Assembly: GCA_029260755.1 (NCBI GenBank)
Contig: JAJDCQ010000007.1
Span: 1 to 39,852, forward strand
Length of the DNA: 39,852 nucleotides
Direction: 5' to 3'
Origin: Planctomycetota bacterium
Lineage (GTDB): Bacteria > Planctomycetota > J058 > JAJDCQ01
In this document: positions 34,860 through 39,852 of the stretch, in pieces
Layout: each line of letters opens with the position of its first letter
Position numbering within the stretch: position 1 is the first letter of the stretch
The notes under the pieces: model-generated
Seen by the model: the letters and a program-made list of their open reading frames with translations, nothing else
Databases searched by the model: none
What the model was told of the DNA's origin: nothing
Made by a program: the position numbers and the translations under genes

Positions 34860-35951
34860 TCAGTCGCGCCCGTGCACGAGATCCGCCTCGATGTCGAACG
34901 GATCGATCGTGACCGGGCCGACGAGGTCGACGCCGTTCTGCAACAGGATCTGCTCGGCCAGCTTCTCGAACGCCTCGGTGATCATCATCATCTCTTCATC
35001 CTCATCATCGTGGTTGGTCTCGGTGGTGTCCGTGATCGGGGTGGGCCTCGCGCCCGCGGTGGCGAAGGCGACCGCCCGCGCGACCAGGTCCGGGTCGCGG
35101 AGCGGACGACGGTGCCCGAGCCCGTCGGTGAGCAACAGCTGCGCGCCGGGCCACGCGGCGGCGAGCCGCTCCGCCTGCCGCCAGTCGACGTCGGCGTCGT
35201 CGCGGTCGTGGACGATCAGCGCCCCGACGCCGCCGAGCCGACGCGCGATCACCTCGGCCGCGTAGACGTTCCAGAAGTCGGCGCCGAAGCGGTCCTCGAG
35301 CCGCCGACCCAGGTCGCGGACGACCGGGTCGGGGAACTCGAAGAACTCGGCGAATCGGTCGAGGATGTCGGAGGGGTGGCTCGGCATCCCGAACGTCACG
35401 ACCCGCTTCGCGTCGAGGCCGTCCCGCAAGGCGACCAGCGCGGTCAGGCCGCCGAACGAGTGGGCGATCACCCCGTGGGGCGTGCCGACCGCGGCGGCGA
35501 CGTTCCGGATCGCGAGGGCGACGTCGCGGAGATCGGTCTTGCGTCCGGGCGACGCCCCGTGGGCGGGCGCATCGAGGGCGACGGCCCGGAAGCCCGCGGC
35601 GAGCACCGGCTCGACGAACGCCGCGAGCTGGGCGGCGCGGCCGGCCCAGCCGTGCAGGAGGAAGACCGGCCGCCCGTCGCCCCACGCGTAGGCGACGACG
35701 TGGCGATCGCCGTGGGGGACCTCGATCCTCTCGGCCGAGGCGAGCGCCTCGCGCTCGCGGGCGGGCGGCGAGAAGCGCGGCGGCGTGAGCCAGCTCGCGA
35801 GGGCGATCCGGCCGGCGAGGGTCGGCACGATCGGCCCGAGCGTCCGGAACGATCGTCGGATGAGGCCGAGGCGCCGCGCGAAGCGATCGTTCAGAGGGAC
35901 GCCGCCCTCCGCGCTCCCGGGCCGGCGTCGTTCGGTCTGCATGGTCGTCAT
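34860..35951 (-). CDS. Alpha/beta hydrolase, TetR-controlled
   Basis: A 363-residue protein. The hydrolase domain (~70-310) has LLHGWAGRA (98-106, oxyanion hole), LDAPAHGASPG, nucleophile elbow AHSFGG with Ser165, the acid probably Asp252 in VHDRDDADV, and His280 in GLGHRRPL. The triad is complete and no signal peptide is seen, so it is probably cytoplasmic. An extra tail of ~50 residues follows, opening with an acidic and Met run (NHDDEDEEMMMI) and then an amphipathic helix (TEAFEKLAEQILLQ). Upstream, four GGAGAG repeats occupy the Shine-Dalgarno position, and an ACTTA-N8-TAAGT operator lies 60 bases before the ATG. Control by the neighbouring TetR protein is therefore likely. Substrate unknown. 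Confidence 0.82.
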   Translation of the reverse strand: MTTMQTERRRPGSAEGGVPLNDRFARRLGLIRRSFRTLGPIVPTLAGRIALASWLTPPRFSPPAREREALASAERIEVPHGDRHVVAYAWGDGRPVFLLHGWAGRAAQLAAFVEPVLAAGFRAVALDAPAHGASPGRKTDLRDVALAIRNVAAAVGTPHGVIAHSFGGLTALVALRDGLDAKRVVTFGMPSHPSDILDRFAEFFEFPDPVVRDLGRRLEDRFGADFWNVYAAEVIARRLGGVGALIVHDRDDADVDWRQAERLAAAWPGAQLLLTDGLGHRRPLRDPDLVARAVAFATAGARPTPITDTTETNHDDEDEEMMMITEAFEKLAEQILLQNGVDLVGPVTIDPFDIEADLVHGRD

Positions 35952-35955
35952 CGTG

Positions 35956-35979
35956 CTCTCCCTCTCCCTCTCCCTCTCC
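35956..35979 (-). repeat. Hexanucleotide tandem repeat of a Shine-Dalgarno-like unit
   Basis: CTCTCC four times on the plus strand is GGAGAG four times on the coding strand, directly before the hydrolase ATG at 35951. The last unit is spaced correctly to act as the ribosome-binding site. Changes in repeat number would alter translation initiation. Confidence 0.7.
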
Positions 35980-36010
35980 CGTTTCCTTCGGTCGATCAGA
36001 CAGCTTGCTT

Positions 36011-36028
36011 ACTTACTAATAGGTAAGT
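36011..36028. promoter_or_regulatory. TetR operator upstream of the alpha/beta hydrolase gene
   Basis: ACTTAC-TAATAG-GTAAGT, a perfect 6-bp inverted repeat in a 104-bp gap. It shares ACTTA-N8-TAAGT, with flanking TT before it, with the site at 36772-36789 upstream of the tetR gene. Confidence 0.65.
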
Positions 36029-36055
36029 TAACTGCCGAAAAAAATGCACCTGGGG

Positions 36056-36721
36056 TCACACGCCGCTCCGTCGTCCTTGCTTCGACGACGCGCCCGCCTT
36101 GCGACGCCGGCCGCCCGCTGGGCGCGCCGCGCCCTTTCCCGGCGGCGTCGGCGGGACCATCTGCTTGCGGAGGTGGCGAACGGTCTCGTGAAAGCGCTCG
36201 GGCGACCACGCCCGCGCGACCTGGAGCGACCCCTGGAGGGTGCAGCCGATGAGCATCGCCTGCTCGGCCGGGTCGCCCTGGAAGACGCACGCCCCTCGGT
36301 CGCGACCCGCCTCGAGGGTGGCGGTGAGCCAGCCGTGGAAGACGGTCACGAGGGCGCGGGTGGCGCGCCGCATCTCGTCCGAGAGGGCGTTGAACTCGGC
36401 CTCCAGGGCGCCTGCGGGGCAGATCTTGCCCTGGTCGGCGAGGTAGCTCTGGTAGATCGCGAAGAACGCGTCGAGCTTCTCCCAGAAGTCGTCGGTCTCC
36501 GCCTCGATCGCGTCGCACCAGCGCTGGAACCGGCGGCGCAGGCGGTCGAGGATCGCGACCCCGAGGTCGGACTTGGTCGGGTAGTGGTAGTGGATCGCCG
36601 CGTTCTTGACGCCGAGCTTGCTCGCGATGTGCTGGTAGCTGAACCCGTTCCAGCCCCGGTCCTGCAGGAGCTGCTCGGCGAGGTCGAGGATCCGTGACTT
36701 CGTGTCGCTGCGTCGGGCCAC
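36056..36721 (-). CDS. TetR/AcrR family transcriptional regulator
   Basis: About 221 residues from the GTG at 36721, chosen because GGAGG lies eight bases upstream; a TTG at 36763 with no Shine-Dalgarno is the other option. The DNA-binding domain is at the N-terminus: TKSRILDLAEQLLQDRGWNGFSYQHIA, then KLGVKNAAIHYHYPTKSDL. The ligand domain has FFAIYQSYLADQGKICPAGALEAEFNAL, like the NemR/AcuR-type branch, in which Cys residues sense electrophiles in some members. A Lys/Arg-rich tail follows. One operator-like palindrome lies within its own promoter and a second lies before the downstream hydrolase gene, so it probably represses both. Confidence 0.88.
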   Translation of the reverse strand: MARRSDTKSRILDLAEQLLQDRGWNGFSYQHIASKLGVKNAAIHYHYPTKSDLGVAILDRLRRRFQRWCDAIEAETDDFWEKLDAFFAIYQSYLADQGKICPAGALEAEFNALSDEMRRATRALVTVFHGWLTATLEAGRDRGACVFQGDPAEQAMLIGCTLQGSLQVARAWSPERFHETVRHLRKQMVPPTPPGKGAARPAGGRRRKAGASSKQGRRSGV

Positions 36722-36766
36722 CGGCGGCGCCTCCACCGTCGGAACGGACCTCGCTCCGACCAAGGA

Positions 36767-36795
36767 GTTTTACTTATCAATCAGTAAGTTTGCAA
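36767..36795 (-). promoter_or_regulatory. Promoter of the tetR gene (minus strand)
   Basis: Reading the minus strand, TTGCAA (36795-36790), 17 bases, TAAAAC (36772-36767). The 17-base spacer is almost entirely the ACTTA-N8-TAAGT palindrome, so a bound repressor would block RNA polymerase. Confidence 0.55.
36772..36789. promoter_or_regulatory. TetR operator in the tetR promoter spacer
   Basis: ACTTA (36772-36776), eight bases, TAAGT (36785-36789). The arms and spacing match the site at 36011-36028. It is 51 bases upstream of the chosen tetR start and about 90 bases before the divergent glycosylase-like gene. Confidence 0.6.
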
Positions 36796-36879
36796 GGACG
36801 AATCGCGACCGCGGCCCCCCAACCACCGACCCGCCAAGGCGATGGCGCCCGATGCCTGCTTCGGATACCGTCCGGGTCC

Positions 36880-37554
36880 ATGCCGAGAGCCCGACGAGCC
36901 GGGGAGCCGCGCCGCCCCGCGCGCCCCGCCCGCGCGAGCCGGGCGGCCCTCGCCCGCCTCCTCGACGACGTCCGCGCCTGCCGCCGATGCGAGGCGGAGC
37001 TGCCCCTCGGCCCGCGCCCGGTGCTGCGGGCGACCCCGACGAGCCGCGTCCTCGTCGTCGGGCAGGCGCCGGGCACGAGGGTCCACGAGACGGGCGTGCC
37101 GTGGAACGACCCGAGCGGCGACCGGCTCCGCGAGTGGCTCGGCCTCGACCGCGACACCTTCTACGACGAGCGGCGGATCGCGATCATCCCGATGGGGCTC
37201 TGCTACCCCGGCCGCTACGAGCGCGGCGGCGACCTGCCGCCGCGGCCCGAGTGCGCCGAGCTCTGGTTCGACGCCCTCCGCGCGCAGCTCCCGCGCGTCG
37301 AGCTGACCCTCCTCATCGGCTCCTACGCGCAGCGACACTACCTCGGCGACGACGTTCGGAAGACGCTCACCGAGACGGTCGCGGCGTGGCGCGACTACCT
37401 GCCGGACTTCGTGCCGACGCCCCACCCGTCGTGGCGGACGACCCGCTGGCTGAAGGAGCATCCCTTCTTCGGCGACGAGGTGCTCCCCGAGCTGCGCCGG
37501 CGGGTAACCGATCTCATCGGCGACGATCCCGCGCCCGGGGCGCGACCCGTTTGA
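36880..37554 (+). CDS. Uracil-DNA glycosylase superfamily protein with four conserved Cys
   Basis: A 224-residue protein from the ATG at 36880. Motif GQAPGTRVHETGVPWNDPSG (61-80) is the active-site strand of family 4/5-type uracil-DNA glycosylases, usually G(E/Q)APG...G(x)PF.G.(S/A)G. The ligands expected for a [4Fe-4S] cluster are all present: Cys34 and Cys37 (CRRC), Cys108 (MGLCYPGR) and Cys125 (RPECAELW). HPS at 182-184 is the DNA-binding/catalytic loop. Canonical family 4 enzymes have GEAPG; Gln62 here points to another subgroup, so activity on uracil is not certain. An Arg/Pro-rich N-terminal tail precedes the domain. It is divergent from the tetR gene and is followed 33 bases later by a kinase. 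Confidence 0.82.
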   Translation: MPRARRAGEPRRPARPARASRAALARLLDDVRACRRCEAELPLGPRPVLRATPTSRVLVVGQAPGTRVHETGVPWNDPSGDRLREWLGLDRDTFYDERRIAIIPMGLCYPGRYERGGDLPPRPECAELWFDALRAQLPRVELTLLIGSYAQRHYLGDDVRKTLTETVAAWRDYLPDFVPTPHPSWRTTRWLKEHPFFGDEVLPELRRRVTDLIGDDPAPGARPV

Positions 37555-37580
37555 AGCGGGCCTGGACGCGGCGCTACCGT
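37551..37580 (+). promoter_or_regulatory. Promoter-like boxes before the kinase-FGE gene
   Basis: TTGAAG (37551-37556, overlapping the upstream stop codon), 18 bases, TACCGT (37575-37580). The -10 ends seven bases before the ATG at 37588. The GAGGTG between them could also serve as a ribosome-binding site. Confidence 0.4.
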
Positions 37581-37587
37581 GAGGTGA

Positions 37588-39786
37588 ATGCGTAGCTCAT
37601 CCGACTCGCTCGAGCAGGCCGGTCAGATCGGACCCTTCCGGGTGCTCCGCGTCCTCGGCAAGGGCGGCATGGGCGTCGTCTACGAGGCGATCGACACCCG
37701 CCTCGACCGGCCGTGCGCCCTCAAGGCGATCCGCCCCGAGTTCGTGAAGGACGCGCGCTTCATGACGCGCTTCCGCCGCGAGGGCCAGGCGGCCGTCGCC
37801 GTTCAGCACCCCGGGATCGCGCAGGTCTACAACATCGAAGCGGTCGGCCCGACCGTCCTGATGTCCCTCGAGCTCGTCCGGGGCGGCAGCCTCGAGGACC
37901 GGCTCAAGAAGTCGGGCATGCTCGGCTGGCGCGAGTCGGCGGCGATCGCCGCGGAGATCGCCCACGCCCTCGAGGCGGTCCACCGGGCCGGCTTCGTCCA
38001 CCGCGACCTCAAGCCGGCGAACGTCCTCCTCACGACCGACGGCCGGGTGAAGCTGACCGACTTCGGGCTGGTTCGCCGGACGGTCGACGCCGAGTCGGTC
38101 GCCGGCGTTTCGGTCGACCTGACGAAGACGGGCGACGTCCTCGGAACGCCGCAGTACATGGCGCCCGAGCAGATCGACGGGAGCAAGGGAGCCGACTTCC
38201 GGGTCGACGTCTACGCCCTCGGGATCACCCTCTACCAGCTCGTGACGGGCGAGCTGCCCTTCCGGGGGTCGGCCGTGCAGCTCATGCGCGCGCACCTCTT
38301 CAGCGCGGCGCCGTCGATCCGCGACGTCGCCGAGGACGCCCCGCTCGAGCTCGAGCGCCTCGTCAAGCGCCTCCTCGCGAAGGACCCCGAGAAGCGCGGG
38401 GCGAGCGCCGGCACGATCGCGGTCGAGCTGGAACGACTCGCCCTCGCGAAGGAAGAGGAGCTCACCCGTCGCCGGGGACCGCCGCCGGCCGTGGTGATCG
38501 GCGGCGTCGCCGCGCTCGCCCTGGCGGTCGTCGGCCTCCTCGTCACGGGCCTCGGAGCGAAGGAAGAGGCCACGGGTCCCGCGGCGACCGCGGCGGCGAG
38601 CGACGACGCCGGCCCATCGACGCTGATCCGACGCGGACCACCCCGCTGGTATCTCGAGATGATCGAGCAGGATCGCCCGTGCCCGCCGATCTCGCTCGCG
38701 CCGGGCGTTCGCTTCGGCGCCCGGCCGTTCGAGTACGTGAACGAGAAGGACGGGAGCGTCCTCGTCTGGGTCGAGAACACGACGAACCTGGTGATCATCG
38801 GCCGCCCCGAAGCCGAGTCCCGGGACGGGACGCCCGACCACCTGAGCGTCTCGAGCAGCGAGACGCCCGAGTTCACCGCGTTCCTCGACGGGTTCTTCAT
38901 CGGCAAGTACGAGGTGACGAACGCCCAGTTCGCCCGCTTCGTCGCGGAGACCGGCTACGTCACCGAGGCCGAGCTCCCGGCCGGCGAGCCCGAGGGCGGC
39001 ATCCTCATGCCGTGGTTGATGGAGGACGGCGACTGGAAGGGTCACGCGAAGTACAAGGACCGCCCCACCTTCTTCGTCAACGACGCGAACGACTACTACG
39101 AGGCGAGCGACTTCGAGTTCTGGCCGCGCCAGAAGAAGGACCCGACCCTCCACTGGCGGAACCCCCAGGGCGAGCTCCAGCCCGGACCGGCCGGCGACGA
39201 GCATCCCGTCGTCCAGGTGAGCTGGAACGACGCCGTCGCCTACGGCGAGTGGGCCGGCCTCGTCCTGCCGACCGAGGCCCAGTGGGAGTTCGCCGCGGGA
39301 CGGAACGACCGCGACGAGCGCCGGCGTCATCCGTGGGGCGACGACCTCTTCGCGCCGGTGAAGGAGAAGCGCCTCGTCGCCAACCTGCGCGACGAGACCG
39401 TCCGCAAGGAGGCAAACGACAAGAACGTGCTCGCGGGGTACGACGATGGCTTCCGCCTGACGGCCCCGGTCGGCTCCTTCCCCGCCGGCGCCACCCCCTT
39501 CGGCGCGCTCGACATGATCGGAAACGTCCGCGAGCTCACGCGCGACGCGTTCATCTGGCACGCCCACGCGCGCTTCGAGGACGCCAGGTCCCCGCCGAAC
39601 AACCCCATGTACCACTGGATCGACCCGAGCTCACAGTTCTCGATCGGCACGCGAACCCTGAAGGGAACGAGCTTCGTGCTGAAGGCGCACGGCCGGTCCC
39701 GGGTCACCGCCCGCGACGCCGCCCACGTCACCTACCGCGCGAACGACGTCGGGTTCCGGGTCTGCCTCGAGGTGGGAGGAAGGTAG
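37588..39786 (+). CDS. Ser/Thr protein kinase fused to an FGE-sulfatase (SUMF1)-like domain
   Basis: A 732-residue membrane kinase. The kinase domain (~16-285) is intact: LGKGGMGVVY, Lys46 (CALK), Glu65 (RFRREGQ), HRDLKPANVL with Asp140, DFG at 158-160, then GTPQYMAPEQ. One membrane span lies at ~299-322 (PAVVIGGVAALALAVVGLLVTGLG). The outer part (~425-732) is an FGE-sulfatase fold: FFIGKYEVTNAQFARFV, HPVVQVSWNDAVAYGEWAG, LPTEAQWEFAAG, LDMIGNVRELTRD and the closing NDVGFRVCL. The copper-binding Cys pair of true formylglycine-generating enzymes (GGSxxCxxxxC) is absent: the strand reads GTSFVLKAHGRSRVTAR. It is therefore probably a ligand-binding sensor rather than a sulfatase-activating enzyme. 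Domain fusions of this kind are common in Planctomycetota. Confidence 0.9.
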   Translation: MRSSSDSLEQAGQIGPFRVLRVLGKGGMGVVYEAIDTRLDRPCALKAIRPEFVKDARFMTRFRREGQAAVAVQHPGIAQVYNIEAVGPTVLMSLELVRGGSLEDRLKKSGMLGWRESAAIAAEIAHALEAVHRAGFVHRDLKPANVLLTTDGRVKLTDFGLVRRTVDAESVAGVSVDLTKTGDVLGTPQYMAPEQIDGSKGADFRVDVYALGITLYQLVTGELPFRGSAVQLMRAHLFSAAPSIRDVAEDAPLELERLVKRLLAKDPEKRGASAGTIAVELERLALAKEEELTRRRGPPPAVVIGGVAALALAVVGLLVTGLGAKEEATGPAATAAASDDAGPSTLIRRGPPRWYLEMIEQDRPCPPISLAPGVRFGARPFEYVNEKDGSVLVWVENTTNLVIIGRPEAESRDGTPDHLSVSSSETPEFTAFLDGFFIGKYEVTNAQFARFVAETGYVTEAELPAGEPEGGILMPWLMEDGDWKGHAKYKDRPTFFVNDANDYYEASDFEFWPRQKKDPTLHWRNPQGELQPGPAGDEHPVVQVSWNDAVAYGEWAGLVLPTEAQWEFAAGRNDRDERRRHPWGDDLFAPVKEKRLVANLRDETVRKEANDKNVLAGYDDGFRLTAPVGSFPAGATPFGALDMIGNVRELTRDAFIWHAHARFEDARSPPNNPMYHWIDPSSQFSIGTRTLKGTSFVLKAHGRSRVTARDAAHVTYRANDVGFRVCLEVGGR

Positions 39787-39792
39787 ATGAAA

Positions 39793-39816
39793 CCACGGAG
39801 GCACGGAGGCACGGAG
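39793..39816. repeat. Short tandem repeat of an 8-bp unit, CACGGAGG-type
   Basis: Three units: CCACGGAG, GCACGGAG, GCACGGAG. They begin seven bases after the kinase stop. An ATG at 39787 opens a frame across them to the window edge, but the translation (MKPRRHGGTEQ) is what this type of intergenic repeat encodes by chance. I recall similar CACGGAGGCACGGAG strings between genes in many bacteria; this was not checked. Confidence 0.5.
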
Positions 39817-39852
39817 CAGCTTCGGATGATGCCCCGTCGCGGACCGATCCCG

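Noticed and set aside
39787..39852. Start of a further gene at the right edge
   Set aside because: The ATG has no ribosome-binding site and its first codons come from a tandem repeat. Too little sequence remains to judge.
1..39852. CRISPR arrays, tRNA or rRNA genes
   Set aside because: No regularly spaced repeats, tRNA-like cloverleaf or rRNA segments were seen when reading both strands.

Overview
This is about 39.9 kb of very GC-rich bacterial DNA with strong third-position G/C bias. The mix of families points to Planctomycetota, probably a high-GC lineage. It holds five Hanks-type Ser/Thr kinase or pseudokinase genes with unusual sensory tails, WD40 membrane proteins, an ECF sigma factor with a long C-terminal extension, an FHA/DUF4388 protein, a multihaem cytochrome c and a GMC dehydrogenase with a gluconate-2-dehydrogenase-subunit-3-like partner. 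Family calls come from reading motifs; no database search was run. The taxonomic placement is inference.

Layout. Bases 1-560 are a lower-GC scar: the 3' end of an rve/IS3-IS481-type transposase and a probable gene fragment. A giant ECF sigma factor with a membrane anchor and extracytoplasmic domains follows (1083-4547), then an LpxH-like phosphoesterase and a truncated haemoglobin. On the minus strand is a TetR/molybdopterin oxidoreductase pair (6207-9199) with a palindrome in its 29-bp upstream gap. From 9229 to 18425 four plus-strand genes lie 32-49 bp apart: a membrane WD40 protein, a kinase fused to CBM48-like and degenerate esterase domains, an FHA-pseudokinase-DUF4388 protein and a HEAT/zinc-ribbon membrane protein. 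This is the best candidate here for an undescribed signalling system.

The middle (18520-28738) holds a lipoprotein gene split by an in-frame TGA, a GMC dehydrogenase with its small subunit, a kinase with altered catalytic motifs (minus strand), a hydrolase/flavin monooxygenase pair and an eight-haem cytochrome. The right side has a kinase-WD40 receptor (28831-33081), whose stop codon abuts a 183-bp palindromic MITE-like element, a secreted repeat protein, an alpha/beta hydrolase and a TetR gene that share an ACTTA-N8-TAAGT operator, a four-Cys uracil-DNA-glycosylase-like protein, and a kinase fused to an FGE-sulfatase-like domain.

How the parts may work together (inference). The kinases share a plan of cytoplasmic kinase, one membrane span and a different extracytoplasmic domain (esterase-like, WD40, FGE-like or unknown). 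This suggests a set of one-component receptors for different extracellular cues. The FHA-pseudokinase next to an intact kinase could be its phosphothreonine-reading partner. Several kinase genes have -35/-10-like boxes ending only 6-12 bp before the start codon, so leaderless or near-leaderless transcription is possible.
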